Part shown: piece by piece, positions 29,743 to 38,260 of the stretch | How positions within the stretch are numbered: position 1 is the stretch's first letter | Layout of the letters: each line of letters starts with the position of its first letter | Source of the DNA: Anaerolineales bacterium | GTDB taxonomy: Bacteria > Chloroflexota > Anaerolineae > Anaerolineales > UBA11579 | Reading direction: 5' to 3' | NCBI GenBank assembly: GCA_016935415.1 | Contig: JAFGRA010000307.1 | Span: 1-53,521, forward strand | Length of the DNA stretch: 53,521 nt | Notes under the pieces: model-generated | Database searches by the model: none | What the model was told of the DNA's origin: nothing | The model's input: the letters and a program-made list of their open reading frames with translations, nothing else | Translations under genes and position numbers: made by a program

Positions 29743-30786
29743 TTAGCGCGAGACACGCCCGGAGGCGTCCCCACCCATTAATTTCTCGACTTCGGCCACC
29801 GTGGTGAGATTGAAATCGCCAAAGAAGAGGTGCTTCAAGCAGGAGGCGGCCACGGCAAAATCCAGGGCGCGCTGGCGGTCGACGGCATACGTACGCAGCC
29901 CGTAGATCAGCCCGCCCATAAACGAATCGCCGCCGCCGACGCGGTCTACGATGTGGGTGATGTCATATTGGGGCGATTGGTAGAAATTACCCTCATCCCA
30001 CAGCACGGCGGCCCAGGTGTTGTGGCTGGCCGAGATGGAGCCGCGCAGTGTGACGGCTATCGTCTTGAGGTTGGGGAAGCGCGCGTTGAGTTGTTCGCAG
30101 ACGTATAGGTACTTTTCGGCTTCAACCTTTCCGGCAACCACATCGGCTTCGGGGGCCTTGATGCCGAAAACTTTGTCGGCGTCTTCCTCATTGCCGATGG
30201 CGACATCGCAGTACCCTACCAGTTTGGGCATGACTTCAGCGGGCGTCTTGCCCCATTTCCAGAGTTTCTTACGGTAGTTGAGGTCGCAGGAAACGGTCAA
30301 TCCCATTTCTTTGGCGGCTTGAACGGCTTCCAGGCAGACGTTAGCAGTACCGGCCGAGATGGCCGGAGTAATGCCGGTCCAGTGGAACCAATTGGCGTCA
30401 GCAAACACCTCTTTCCAGTCGATCATGCCGCGCTCAATGGTTGAAATAGAGGAATGGGCGCGGTCGTAAACGACCTTGCTGCCGCGCTGTACGGCTCCCA
30501 TTTCCAGGAAGTAGATGCCCAGGCGTTCGCCGCCGCGGACGATCTTGCCAGTGCCGACGCCATATTGGCGCAGGAAATTGATACAGGCGTCGCCAAGATC
30601 GTTTTCGGGCAAGCGGGTGACGAAGTCGGTGGGGACGCCATAGTTGCTGAGCGAGACAGCTACGTTGGATTCGCCGCCACCGTAGATGGCATCGAAGGCG
30701 CGTGCCTGCGCGAAGCGCAGGTAACCAGGCGGGGAGAGCCGCAGCATAATTTCGCCAAAAGTAACGACTTTCTTTTCCATGTTCAA
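29743..30786 (-). CDS. kdgK: PfkB-family sugar kinase, likely 2-keto-3-deoxygluconate kinase
   Basis: VVTFGEIMLRLSPPGYLRF, GGGESNVAVSLSNYG, DRVGGGDSFMGGLIYGL; next to eda and kduD-like gene. Confidence 0.88.
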   Translation of the reverse strand: MNMEKKVVTFGEIMLRLSPPGYLRFAQARAFDAIYGGGESNVAVSLSNYGVPTDFVTRLPENDLGDACINFLRQYGVGTGKIVRGGERLGIYFLEMGAVQRGSKVVYDRAHSSISTIERGMIDWKEVFADANWFHWTGITPAISAGTANVCLEAVQAAKEMGLTVSCDLNYRKKLWKWGKTPAEVMPKLVGYCDVAIGNEEDADKVFGIKAPEADVVAGKVEAEKYLYVCEQLNARFPNLKTIAVTLRGSISASHNTWAAVLWDEGNFYQSPQYDITHIVDRVGGGDSFMGGLIYGLRTYAVDRQRALDFAVAASCLKHLFFGDFNLTTVAEVEKLMGGDASGRVSR

Positions 30787-30790
30787 GTCC

Positions 30791-31558
30791 TTAGCGTGCT
30801 AACCAGCCGCCGTCAACGGGGACGATGGCGGCGTTCATGTAATCGGATGCGGCCGAAGCCAGGAAGACGACGATGCCTTTGAGGTCTTCCGGTTCGCCCC
30901 AACGCTGTGCGGGGATGCGTTCTAAAATCGCCTGGCTGCGCGTTTCATCCGCTCGCAATGGTGCGGTGTTGTCGGTAGCCATATAGCCGGGGGCGATGGC
31001 ATTGACGTTGATGTTCTTGTTGGCCCATTCGTTTGCCAGGGCGCGCGTGATCCCGGCCACGGCGCTTTTTGCAGCGGTGTAGGAGGGCACCAGGATGCCG
31101 CCCTGGAAGGACAACATCGAAGCCACGTTGATGATCTTGCCGCCACTGCCGGCGGCCATAACGCGACCGGCAGCCTGGGAGAGGAAAAAGACCGCCCGCA
31201 GGTTGATCTGGATTACATCGTCCCAATCCGTTTCGGTGTATTCCAGGGCAGGGGCGCGCCGGATAATTCCGGCGTTGTTGACCAGAATGTCCAGGCTCCC
31301 GAATTCGGCGAGGATCGATTTGACGTGCGCGTTCAATTCGTCCACGGTGGCTTCCTTGAGGTTCACTTGCAGGTGCATGGCGCGTTGGCCCAATGCTGCG
31401 ATCTGGGCACAGGTTTCATTGCAGGGGATGATATCGAGGGCGACCACGTCTGCACCAGCTTCGGCCAAGCCGACGGCCATGGCTTGTCCCAAACCGCGCC
31501 CGGCACCGGTAACCAGGGCGACTTTGCTGTGTAAGCTGAATTTTTCTAATATACTCAT
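30791..31558 (-). CDS. kduD: SDR oxidoreductase, KduD-like
   Basis: FSLHSKVALVTGAGRGLGQAMAVGLAEAGADVV, NNAGIIRR, SYTAAKSAVAGITRALANEWA; operon with kdgK and eda. Confidence 0.8.
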   Translation of the reverse strand: MSILEKFSLHSKVALVTGAGRGLGQAMAVGLAEAGADVVALDIIPCNETCAQIAALGQRAMHLQVNLKEATVDELNAHVKSILAEFGSLDILVNNAGIIRRAPALEYTETDWDDVIQINLRAVFFLSQAAGRVMAAGSGGKIINVASMLSFQGGILVPSYTAAKSAVAGITRALANEWANKNINVNAIAPGYMATDNTAPLRADETRSQAILERIPAQRWGEPEDLKGIVVFLASAASDYMNAAIVPVDGGWLAR

Positions 31559-31643
31559 TGCTGTCTCCTAAAAATTACGTGTTTAAATATTCAAAAAGAG
31601 TAGGCTGGTAGTGGTACTAGATTAGATTTGCCTGTTTGGCATT

Positions 31644-32648
31644 CTAAGCGCTTGCACGCACGATCAGTTCTGGTTCGAGGATGACGTTATCGCAATTTTC
31701 CGAGCATTCGAGCAGCAGGTTGATCAATAGCTGAGTGGCAAGTCGGCCCATTTCTTCGAAAGGAATGCGCATGGTAGTCAGGGGAGGATTTACCCAGCTT
31801 GCCATCGGGATATCGTCATAACCGACAATTGCCAGATCGGCGGGAACTTTTTTGCCCAAGGCGATACAAGCCTGTAAAGCGCCAATTGCAACCATGTCAT
31901 TGAAGCAAAGCAAGGCGGTCAGGCCGGGGTTGGCTTCGAGTAGTTGCAGCACCGATTGGTGTCCGCCTTCTACAGTGGGGGAGCAGGTGGTCAGGAGGTT
32001 GGGATTGACCTCCATGCCGGCTTCGGTGTGGGCTTGCCTAAAGCCTTCCAGGCGTTTTTTCGAGCCGTAGGAACCTTTAGGGCCGGTAAGGAAACCGATG
32101 GCTGAATGACCGGCAGTGATTAGATGGCGGGTCGCCAGATACCCACCTTTGCGGTCGTCGTTGAGTACAAAACCTATTTCGGCAGTTTTGGCATCGAACA
32201 GGCGGTTGATGAGAACGGCGTTGGGGTATCGTTTGAGCAATGGCAGCAGCACTTTGGTGGATTGGCGCGGTGAACCCACCAGGACACCATCGACGCGTTT
32301 TTCCTCCAAAACTTCCAGCAAATCAAGTTCGCGTTCAGGGTCTTCCTCGGTGTCGCACAAGAGCACGCTGAAGCCTTCTGCGTGGGCGATTTCAGCAACA
32401 CCATGGGCGATGCCTGAAAAATAGGGATTGGCGATGTCAGGAACGACTAATCCGATCGTACCGGTGCGTTGGGTGACCAGGCTACGGGCGATGCTGCTGG
32501 GGCGGTAGCCGAGTTTTGTGATGATTTCCTGGATTTGCTGGCGCGTTTCCTGGCTGACGCCGTCCTTATTGTTTACGACGCGTGAGACGGTCATCATGGA
32601 AACCCCGGCCGTGCGGGCGACATCTGCAATCGTAATTCGCTTGGTCAT
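31644..32648 (-). CDS. LacI-family transcriptional regulator
   Basis: ITIADVARTAGVSMMTVSRVVNNKDGVSQETRQQI HTH, periplasmic-binding-like effector domain. Confidence 0.96.
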   Translation of the reverse strand: MTKRITIADVARTAGVSMMTVSRVVNNKDGVSQETRQQIQEIITKLGYRPSSIARSLVTQRTGTIGLVVPDIANPYFSGIAHGVAEIAHAEGFSVLLCDTEEDPERELDLLEVLEEKRVDGVLVGSPRQSTKVLLPLLKRYPNAVLINRLFDAKTAEIGFVLNDDRKGGYLATRHLITAGHSAIGFLTGPKGSYGSKKRLEGFRQAHTEAGMEVNPNLLTTCSPTVEGGHQSVLQLLEANPGLTALLCFNDMVAIGALQACIALGKKVPADLAIVGYDDIPMASWVNPPLTTMRIPFEEMGRLATQLLINLLLECSENCDNVILEPELIVRASA

Positions 32649-32676
32649 CTGGGAAAATCGCTCCTTGAGATAGCAT

Positions 32677-32696
32677 TTACGTTAGCGTTAACGTAA
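32677..32696. promoter_or_regulatory. LacI-type palindromic operator upstream of the lacI-like gene
   Basis: TTACGTTA-GCGT-TAACGTAA, 8-bp perfect inverted repeat. Confidence 0.7.
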
Positions 32697-32891
32697 CTAT
32701 ACATGATGTCCTCAGAGATGTCAAGTTTAGAAAACGGAGAGACTAAAAACAATCATGGGCAGGATAAAATCTCTACATTCGAATTGTTGCCCTGGGCAGA
32801 AAAGGGGTTATTTTCCTCTGAATTCTTGGCGATGATATGTTAGTATAGGGGAAAGCAGAGAGAGCAAATTTGAATTGATAATGAATACCTA

Positions 32892-32942
32892 TTGTGAAAA
32901 ATATCACTATGTGATAAAATAAGATAGTGAAATTTTTCACAA
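32892..32942. promoter_or_regulatory. Promoter with two flanking Rex/CRP-like palindromic sites
   Basis: TTGTGAAAAATATCACTA (32892-32909) and TAGTGAAATTTTTCACAA (32925-32942); TTGTGA - 17 nt - TAAAAT (32915-32920) between. Confidence 0.6.
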
Positions 32943-32982
32943 GCGGATAACCAATTAGCGTCAAGCTTATAGAAAAGAGGAT

Positions 32983-33741
32983 TTGATCATGAGCGACAAA
33001 AATAAAGTTGCGATCGTAACAGGGGCCGCTTCCGGGATCGGGAGGGAATGCGCGATCCTGTTTGCCGAGAATGGATGCAAGGTTGTAGTTTCCGACGTAG
33101 TGGTTGCTGGTGGTGAGGAAACCGTAGAACTTATTGAGCAGACCGGTGGCGATGCGATCTTTGTGAAAACGGATGTTTCTGACCCGGAAGAATGTAAGAC
33201 GCTTGTTGAAAAGACAGTTGAGACGTACGGGCGGCTGGACTACGCCTGCAATAACGCCGGTATCGGTGGTGAGAGTAATTCAGTCGCGGATATGAGCGTT
33301 GCCGGTTGGCAAAAGACGATTGGTATCAATCTGTCTGGGGTGTTTTACTGTATGAAGTACCAGATTCCAGCCATGCTGAAGTCCGGCGGCGGGGCCATCG
33401 TCAATATGGCCTCGATCTTGGGGCAGGTTGGCTTTGCCGGTGCACCTGCTTATGTAGCAGCTAAGCATGGTGTTGTAGGTTTGACTAAAGATGCGGCCCT
33501 TGAATACAGCCAACAAGGCGTTCGTGTAAACTCAGTGGGACCGGGTTTTATTCACACCCCAATGATTGCCGAATTGGAAGAGAATACCGCTGTCAATGAT
33601 ATGCTGATTTCAATGCATCCGATTGGCCGGTTGGGAAAACCGGAGGAAGTAGCCGAACTGGTGGTTTGGCTGTGCTCTGAGAAAGCTTCCTTCGTAACCG
33701 GCGCATACTACCCGGTGGACGGCGGCTACCTGGCGCATTAA
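32983..33741 (+). CDS. SDR-family oxidoreductase (internal Met at 32989 is an alternative start)
   Basis: VAIVTGAASGIGRECAILFAENG, NNAGIGGES, YVAAKHGVVGLTKDAALEYS. Confidence 0.93.
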   Translation: MIMSDKNKVAIVTGAASGIGRECAILFAENGCKVVVSDVVVAGGEETVELIEQTGGDAIFVKTDVSDPEECKTLVEKTVETYGRLDYACNNAGIGGESNSVADMSVAGWQKTIGINLSGVFYCMKYQIPAMLKSGGGAIVNMASILGQVGFAGAPAYVAAKHGVVGLTKDAALEYSQQGVRVNSVGPGFIHTPMIAELEENTAVNDMLISMHPIGRLGKPEEVAELVVWLCSEKASFVTGAYYPVDGGYLAH

Positions 33742-33763
33742 TATAAAGGTCCCCTTTATCCTC

Positions 33764-33796
33764 CTGGCGCGCTATTTTACATAGCGCGCCAGTTTT
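33764..33796 (+). terminator. Intrinsic terminator
   Basis: CTGGCGCGCTAT-TTTAC-ATAGCGCGCCAG-TTTT. Confidence 0.9.
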
Positions 33797-33831
33797 CATT
33801 TCACCGTTTATGCCAATAAGACCTATCAAGA

Positions 33832-34743
33832 TCAGACAAAAAAGATAGGAGCAGTGAATACGTAGTTTTCGAACTTTCCAGTGGGTTGATCGGTCATGTA
33901 GATGGTTGCGAAATTGCCCGGTTCGAAACCGCGTTCCAGTAGATGCGCCATTACAATGTTGTTGATGGTGGGAATTTCGAGACCAAAGTGTTCGCGCCCG
34001 GCCAGGGCAGCTTGTGTTTCGGCATGCGCCATTACCGCCGGAAAATCGGCTGCATCCAGCAAGGCAAAGGGGCCATTGAGTTCTCCAATGTAGCCATAGC
34101 CAACCAGGTTTTGGCTGCGGTAATAGAGGAAACCCTGGCGGTCTACGGCCAGCCATTCGTGTTCCTGATCGCGGCAGTGGCCGATGATGGCTTTGTCGAT
34201 CTCTCCGAGAGCGGCATATGTTTCAGGATCGGCCGGAATTGCGACGATTTCCAGGTCGGTTTCGTAAGCCACTTGCTGCGGCTCACGCCCAAAATAGTAA
34301 ATGGCAAAACGCGGATAAACGCCGTTTTTTAGGTAGAGCTTCTGGGCGCGCCAATCTGGGGTAGCGATGATCGAGCGGTGATTGGCCTCGATATTGGAAA
34401 AGGCGCGCTCAATCAGTTCGCGTCCAAAGCCCAAGGATTGGGCTTCGGGCAAGATCATTAATTCGGTCAGTTCAAGCGTGTTTTCACGTAAAATGGAGCG
34501 CGAATAGCCCAGGACGCGCTCGTCGCGCGCGGCCACCCAGAACTCAGTGGCGTGGGCGGCAAGGTGTTCAAAAAGTGACTTGCGCTGCTGCCACATCTTT
34601 TCTGCATGTTCCGGATCGGCGATTCTGGGCTGTTCGGAAGAGCCCATACGCTTCATCAGGTCAGCAATTGCGGATTCAAAGATTAAGAAAGTTTGGTAGG
34701 AATCGGCAGCAGTGCCGCGGCGAATAATGATCTCATCTGCCAT
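33832..34743 (-). CDS. GNAT-family acetyltransferase with C-terminal second GNAT-like domain
   Basis: LELTELMILPEAQSLGFGRELIERAF acetyl-CoA motif. Confidence 0.85.
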   Translation of the reverse strand: MADEIIIRRGTAADSYQTFLIFESAIADLMKRMGSSEQPRIADPEHAEKMWQQRKSLFEHLAAHATEFWVAARDERVLGYSRSILRENTLELTELMILPEAQSLGFGRELIERAFSNIEANHRSIIATPDWRAQKLYLKNGVYPRFAIYYFGREPQQVAYETDLEIVAIPADPETYAALGEIDKAIIGHCRDQEHEWLAVDRQGFLYYRSQNLVGYGYIGELNGPFALLDAADFPAVMAHAETQAALAGREHFGLEIPTINNIVMAHLLERGFEPGNFATIYMTDQPTGKFENYVFTAPIFFV

Positions 34744-34789
34744 ATAAATCTCCTCAAAGTTGTATATACCTATTTTACTCGATAGGCGG

Positions 34790-35743
34790 TCAATAGGTGG
34801 TTTGAAAGCGATTCAGCCACACGCTGCAAGCGCCATACAGACCGGTATGGGCTCCCAGTGAGGCTGGGACGATTATTACTTTCTCTGCTGGGACTAAACC
34901 GCAGGCGTTGGCAATGGTTTTCTGAATGGTATCCCAGAAGAGGTGGCGGCTGCGCATCAGCCCGCCGCCCAAGGCGATCACTTCCGGGGTAAAGATGGTG
35001 ATCATGTTTGCCAGACCAATCCCAAGATAGTGGCCTTCGCGTTCGATGGCTTTTTGCGCATAGACATCATGGCGCTCGCAGATGCTTTGAGCGGTAACGG
35101 GTTCTGGCCCATGATGATCTGAGGGGGTGTTTTCGACGAACCACTGTGCCATGGCAGGTCCACTCGCCAGACTTTCCCAGCAGCCGTGTGCGCCGCATGA
35201 ACAAAGCGGCCCCGATGGATCAATGATGTGATGGCCGATTTCGGGGTGGAAACCATCCAGGCCGCGGTAAATTTTTCCGTCGACGATCAGCCCTGCTCCG
35301 ATGCCGGTGCTGACGGTTACAAACAAAAAGGTACGCCTGCCCTGGCCTGCGCCCCAGGTGTATTCTCCCAGCGCAGCCGCGTCGGCATCGTTTTCCAGCG
35401 CGACCGGCACGCCAAAGTGCCCGGCAAGATCGCTGACGATCTCCGCACCTTCCCAGCGTGGCAGGAAATCTACGTGCAGCAATTTACCAGCGAAAGGATC
35501 GACCGGGCCGGTGCAACCGATACCAATGCCCTCAAGCTCGGTTCCGGTTTGCTTTTGGAGCTGTACTAACAAAGTGCGGATTTCTTTGAGCGCCTCATCC
35601 CAGGCGCGTTCTGGTTGGGTTGGAAATGCGTTCTGGGCAACAAGCTTGCCGTTTTGCTCGAAGAGGCCGATTGCGATTTTTGTGCCGCCGATGTCAATTG
35701 CGCCGATCATGATTTGCATCCTTGATGTGTTATGTGTTCCCAT
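34790..35743 (-). CDS. ROK-family sugar kinase
   Basis: GAIDIGGTKIAIGLFE, ENDADAAALGE, GTGIGAGLIVDGKIYRG, CSCGAHGCWESLASG. Confidence 0.95.
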   Translation of the reverse strand: MGTHNTSRMQIMIGAIDIGGTKIAIGLFEQNGKLVAQNAFPTQPERAWDEALKEIRTLLVQLQKQTGTELEGIGIGCTGPVDPFAGKLLHVDFLPRWEGAEIVSDLAGHFGVPVALENDADAAALGEYTWGAGQGRRTFLFVTVSTGIGAGLIVDGKIYRGLDGFHPEIGHHIIDPSGPLCSCGAHGCWESLASGPAMAQWFVENTPSDHHGPEPVTAQSICERHDVYAQKAIEREGHYLGIGLANMITIFTPEVIALGGGLMRSRHLFWDTIQKTIANACGLVPAEKVIIVPASLGAHTGLYGACSVWLNRFQTTY

Positions 35744-35862
35744 TATAAATGAAGGTGAAACCAGCCGTGATTTTTTGTTGGAGTTTCGTGTTTTTGCGGA
35801 TATCGAGTAAAATGGACGCGCATATTACAGAATTGTTTGCATGGAACCTAAGGAGGTTTTTG

Positions 35863-37596
35863 GTGAACGAATCGGTTGTCTTGTTACCTTATCCACAGGA
35901 ATTAACCTGGACGGATGGTTGGTATGAACTGAAGGGTGGGCACGATTTGGGAGACTTGGCGGTGAGGCGCAGTTTAGATGCTGCGGTTGTCCATGAGCAA
36001 GGTTACGAGTTAACGATCACGCCAGATGAGATCAGTGTCAGGGCCAAAAAAGAGGCTGGATTGTTCTACGCCGACCAGACTCTCAAGCAGTTGCTGACGC
36101 AATTTTCTGAGCGGCTGCCAACGCTAACGTGCAAAGATTGGCCGGACTTTGAGGCGCGCGGTGTGATGCTGGATATCAGCCGGGACAAAGTTCCGACCAT
36201 GGATACGTTGTATGCGTTGATCGATATGCTGGCAAGCTGGAAAGTGAATCAGTTCCAGTTATATACCGAGCATACTTTCGCTTATAAAAACCATAAGGTC
36301 GTTTGGGAAAAGGCATCGCCGGTTACGGCGGAAGAGATCCAGGCGCTGGATGCATTCTGCCGGGAACGCCAGGTTGAATTAGTGCCTAACCAGAATTCGT
36401 TTGGGCATATGCGGCGCTGGTTGATCCACGAGCCGTATCGGCACCTCTCGGAATGCCCAGATGGCTGCGACACGGTGTGGGGTTATTTCGACGAACCGTT
36501 CAGCCTGTGCCCCACTGAACCCGGAAGCTTGGAATTACTGCAAGAGCTGTTCGATGAACTGCTTTCAAATTTCACCAGCGATCAGTTCAATATCGGCTGT
36601 GATGAAACCGTTGATCTGGGCAATGGGCGCAGTAAAGACCTGGTTGCAGAAAAAGGCGTTGGCAAGGTTTACCTCGATTTCTTGCTGAAAATCTACGAGG
36701 AGGTCAAGGCGCGCGGCAAGGTGATGCAGTTCTGGGGTGATATCATCATGCACCATCCCGAACTGGTGGCAGATTTGCCCAAAGACGCGGTTGCCCTGGA
36801 ATGGGGTTATGAAGCCGACCATCCCTTTGACGATCATGGTGCGAAGTTCGCAAGTTCTGGCATCCCCTTCTATGTTTGTCCAGGCACGTCGAGTTGGAAT
36901 ACAGTTGCTGGCCGCACAGATAACGCGATTGGCAATTTAGTGAATGCGGCCGAAAATGGCCTTAAGCATGGTGCAATTGGCTATTTGAATACCGATTGGG
37001 GCGATAACGGACACTGGCAGCCGCTGCCGGTCAGCTATCTGGGGTTTGCGTTTGGTGCGGCGATGTCCTGGGCTAATACCACCAATCGTGAGTTAGATGT
37101 ACGCAAGACGCTCGATCTGTTCGTTTTCGATGATGACACTGAGGTGATGGGAAAGCTGGTATATGAGCTTGGGAACGTTTACCAGACACCCGGCGTGTTG
37201 ATCCCCAATAATTCGGTTTTATTCTGGATATTGCAGACTACACCGGAAGAGATCAGGGCTGAAGCGGAAAAATGGGAAGGCGATAAGACCGGAGGCTTGC
37301 GCGAAACCATTACTGAGGTTGAAGCAATCACGGCAAAGCTGTCTTCAGCACGCATGCAACGCAGTGATGCTGAACTGATTCGGCGCGAATTCCAATGGAT
37401 TGCGGATATGCTTACGCATGCTTGCCACCGGGCTTTGTGGGCTTTGGGCGCAGAAGATGAACATGTCGCTGAATTAGCTGTAGCGGCACAAAGCTTACTG
37501 GACGAACATGAGTATATCTGGCAGGCTCGTAATCGTCCCGGTGGCTTTGCCGATTCACAGGTACGTCTAGAGAAGGCTGCTCAAGGCTATGCATAG
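35863..37596 (+). CDS. GH20-like beta-N-acetylhexosaminidase (GTG start at 35863 rather than ORF-track 35749)
   Basis: AAGGAGG at 35850-35856 before GTG; RGVMLDISRDKVPTMDTLYALIDMLASWKVNQFQLYTEHTF, FNIGCDETVDLG (Asp-Glu pair). Confidence 0.85.
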   Translation: MNESVVLLPYPQELTWTDGWYELKGGHDLGDLAVRRSLDAAVVHEQGYELTITPDEISVRAKKEAGLFYADQTLKQLLTQFSERLPTLTCKDWPDFEARGVMLDISRDKVPTMDTLYALIDMLASWKVNQFQLYTEHTFAYKNHKVVWEKASPVTAEEIQALDAFCRERQVELVPNQNSFGHMRRWLIHEPYRHLSECPDGCDTVWGYFDEPFSLCPTEPGSLELLQELFDELLSNFTSDQFNIGCDETVDLGNGRSKDLVAEKGVGKVYLDFLLKIYEEVKARGKVMQFWGDIIMHHPELVADLPKDAVALEWGYEADHPFDDHGAKFASSGIPFYVCPGTSSWNTVAGRTDNAIGNLVNAAENGLKHGAIGYLNTDWGDNGHWQPLPVSYLGFAFGAAMSWANTTNRELDVRKTLDLFVFDDDTEVMGKLVYELGNVYQTPGVLIPNNSVLFWILQTTPEEIRAEAEKWEGDKTGGLRETITEVEAITAKLSSARMQRSDAELIRREFQWIADMLTHACHRALWALGAEDEHVAELAVAAQSLLDEHEYIWQARNRPGGFADSQVRLEKAAQGYA

Positions 37597-37643
37597 CAAG
37601 CATCGTTGATCTTCTGAGTAAATTTGAGGGTTAGTTTGGAAAT

Positions 37644-37973
37644 TTAATCGTCGTAGTCGTCGTCCAGATTGCGTGTTCTTTTTGGGCGACGACGCTTTCC
37701 AAATGATTCGACATCGTCGTCGGTGTCTTCGAAGTCTTCGGTATCGTCGCGTTCGTAGCGCTTTTTGTGTTTCTTCGACTTGCGTCGGCGGTCGTGGTCT
37801 GCTGGGTTTTCCTCTACATGATCATCCAATGCCACCCAGTTTAGGGTGAGTGGGGAAATGGTGGCGACCACTAACGCGGTTTCACAGCTAGAACAGGTGA
37901 TGAGTTGCCCAACTTTTGGGTCTTTCTCTAAGCGAATTGTTTGCGCACAAGATGGGCATTCAACCTTATGCAT
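37644..37973 (-). CDS. LysW-like zinc-ribbon protein with highly charged low-complexity C-terminal tail
   Basis: Start at internal Met 37973 with GGAG upstream; MHKVECPSCAQTIRLEKDPKVGQLITCSSCETALVVATISPLTLNWVAL, then KR/DE-rich tail. Confidence 0.75.
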   Translation of the reverse strand: MHKVECPSCAQTIRLEKDPKVGQLITCSSCETALVVATISPLTLNWVALDDHVEENPADHDRRRKSKKHKKRYERDDTEDFEDTDDDVESFGKRRRPKRTRNLDDDYDD

Positions 37974-38260
37974 GGATATAGCTCCTACAAAATAATAATG
38001 GCTCATTATAACGTAGGAATGTGAACTTTGGGTGTATTCATGTGCTGGATGCAACTTATTTTAGAAATGCTATTGTATAATACTGTGGTTCTCCGGTAGC
38101 TGACCTTGTGGTGAAATGATTACCTTTTTGCTTTGGAATTTTATTGTGGCAATGAACGGTCAGTTTCTCTTATAAATGCTATTGCGAGTTGTTTTCTTGT
38201 GCAAAATGACTTATGCATTTACTTTAGTACGACGACATTATTGCTAATAAGGAGTGAAAG

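Noticed and set aside
33593-34156. 187-aa minus-strand ORF
   Set aside because: Overlaps the ends of the SDR and GNAT genes and spans a strong terminator (33764-33796); no recognisable protein.
37660-37800. TCGTCG-rich stretch as a DNA repeat element
   Set aside because: Explained by Asp/Glu/Arg-rich coding sequence of the LysW-like protein tail rather than a non-coding repeat.
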